Shown: positions 6,804 to 7,572 of the stretch, one piece after another
Layout: each line of letters begins with the position of its first letter
How positions within the stretch are numbered: the first letter of the stretch is position 1
NCBI GenBank assembly: GCA_964389805.1
Contig: CAYMFU010000112.1
Span: forward strand, 1-7,572
Source of the DNA: JAGTVG01 sp964389805
GTDB taxonomy: Bacteria > Bacteroidota > Bacteroidia > Cytophagales > Cyclobacteriaceae
DNA: 7,572 bases
Reading direction: 5' to 3'
Program-made: the position numbers and the translations under genes
Notes under the pieces: model-generated
Databases searched by the model: none
Told to the model about the DNA's origin: nothing
The model's input: only the letters and a program-made list of their open reading frames with translations

Positions 6804-7572
6804 TTAGAGATTTTTTCTTAATTCATATGTTTTCCTCACCCTGTCATATAACTTACCTGCTTCACTGTAATTGAGGGTTTGTTGACCATCCGAATAAGCG
6901 TTTTCCGGATCCACATGCACTTCCACCATGATCCCATCCGCTCCGGCCATGATGCTGGCCAGTGACATAGGAAGTACATGGTCCCTGAGCCCGATGCCAT
7001 GAGATGGGTCTGAAATAACAGGGAGATGTGTCTTCTCCTTAAGAATCGGAATCGCATTAAGGTCTAATGTATTACGGCTGGCCTTTTCATAGGTTCGGAT
7101 ACCTCTTTCACACAATATAAGCTTTTCATTACCGCCTGAAAATACATATTCAGCAGAGTATAGCAGTTCGTCTATAGTACCTGATATTCCCCTTTTGATC
7201 ATAACCGGTTTATCCACTTTACCCAGTTCATCCAGCAGGTTGAAATTCTGAGTGTTTCTTGCCCCTACCTGGTATATATCGATATAATCATACATCGGTT
7301 CTATCTGAGAAACCTGCATAACTTCTGTAATGATCTTAATACCAGCCTCCCTGGCCAGTTTATGCCAGATCTTTAATCCGTCAAGTCCAAGGCCACGGAA
7401 TGAATAGGGGGAACTACGAGGTTTATATACCCCACCCCTCATAATCTTGATATTGTTCTTCTTAAGGTGTTCGAGAGTAGACTGAATATTTTCTTCCCCT
7501 TCTATGGAACACGGTCCTGCCATGATGGAAAAGCTATTCTCTCCGATAAATATCCCATCGCCAAGATCGATC
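6804..7572 (-). CDS. aroF: 3-deoxy-7-phosphoheptulonate (DAHP) synthase, class I-beta, 5'-truncated by window edge
   Basis: This enzyme condenses phosphoenolpyruvate and erythrose 4-phosphate to DAHP, the first step of the shikimate pathway, in the cytoplasm. Numbering from the M of MAGPCSIE (codon 7521-7523), the family motifs appear in order: AGPCSIE (2-8), RGGVYKPRSSPYSFRG (29-44), ITEVM (65-69), QVGARNTQNF (85-94), IKRG (109-112), LCERGIRTYE (137-146), ISDPSHGIGLRD (170-181) and VEVHVDP (200-206). C5, H175, E201 and D212 match the metal ligands of type I DAHP synthases. The order and spacing follow the B. subtilis AroA type. The frame stays open to the right edge (reading IDLGDGIFIGENSFSI before that M), so the M is internal and the true start is beyond the window. 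The protein ends right after the barrel, so there is no C-terminal chorismate mutase; an N-terminal regulatory domain cannot be judged. Confidence 0.93.
   Translation of the reverse strand, partial: IDLGDGIFIGENSFSIMAGPCSIEGEENIQSTLEHLKKNNIKIMRGGVYKPRSSPYSFRGLGLDGLKIWHKLAREAGIKIITEVMQVSQIEPMYDYIDIYQVGARNTQNFNLLDELGKVDKPVMIKRGISGTIDELLYSAEYVFSGGNEKLILCERGIRTYEKASRNTLDLNAIPILKEKTHLPVISDPSHGIGLRDHVLPMSLASIMAGADGIMVEVHVDPENAYSDGQQTLNYSEAGKLYDRVRKTYELRKNL

Overview
The window looks like a chromosomal piece of a Bacteroidota bacterium. It is moderately AT-rich. No Shine-Dalgarno purine runs stand out before the start codons; the leaders are A/T-rich instead. Candidate promoters fit the TTTG / TAnnTTTG pattern of that phylum. 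A lipoprotein with acidic and basic residues right after the lipobox cysteine also fits. This assignment is an inference from style, not from a marker gene.

The layout is two converging gene groups. On the + strand (1-3570) lie a Gfo/Idh/MocA oxidoreductase whose N-terminal Rossmann half is cut off by the left edge, a second, complete Gfo/Idh/MocA oxidoreductase with no export signal, and, 8 bases later, a sodium:solute symporter. On the - strand, in transcription order, lie a class I-beta DAHP synthase that runs off the right edge (6804-7572), a fusion protein made of a DoxX-like membrane module, an internal twin-arginine signal and a TIM-barrel-like domain (5170-6696), and a lipoprotein glycoside hydrolase of clan GH-A (3662-5095). 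The two groups meet at a 91-base gap. A strong hairpin just inside the 3' end of the hydrolase gene could stop the incoming + strand transcript.

The + strand trio reads as uptake and oxidation of a sugar or polyol: the symporter brings it in and the NAD(P)-dependent enzymes oxidise or epimerise it. The lipoprotein hydrolase could release such a sugar from a glycan or glycoside outside the inner membrane. The DoxX/Tat/TIM-barrel protein is the least explained gene. Its topology suggests a periplasmic domain tethered to a membrane module related to quinone-linked proteins. DAHP synthase is the entry enzyme of aromatic amino acid synthesis and is probably an unrelated neighbour. Every intergenic gap is about 107 bases or shorter, and no RNA genes, mobile elements or CRISPR arrays were seen.
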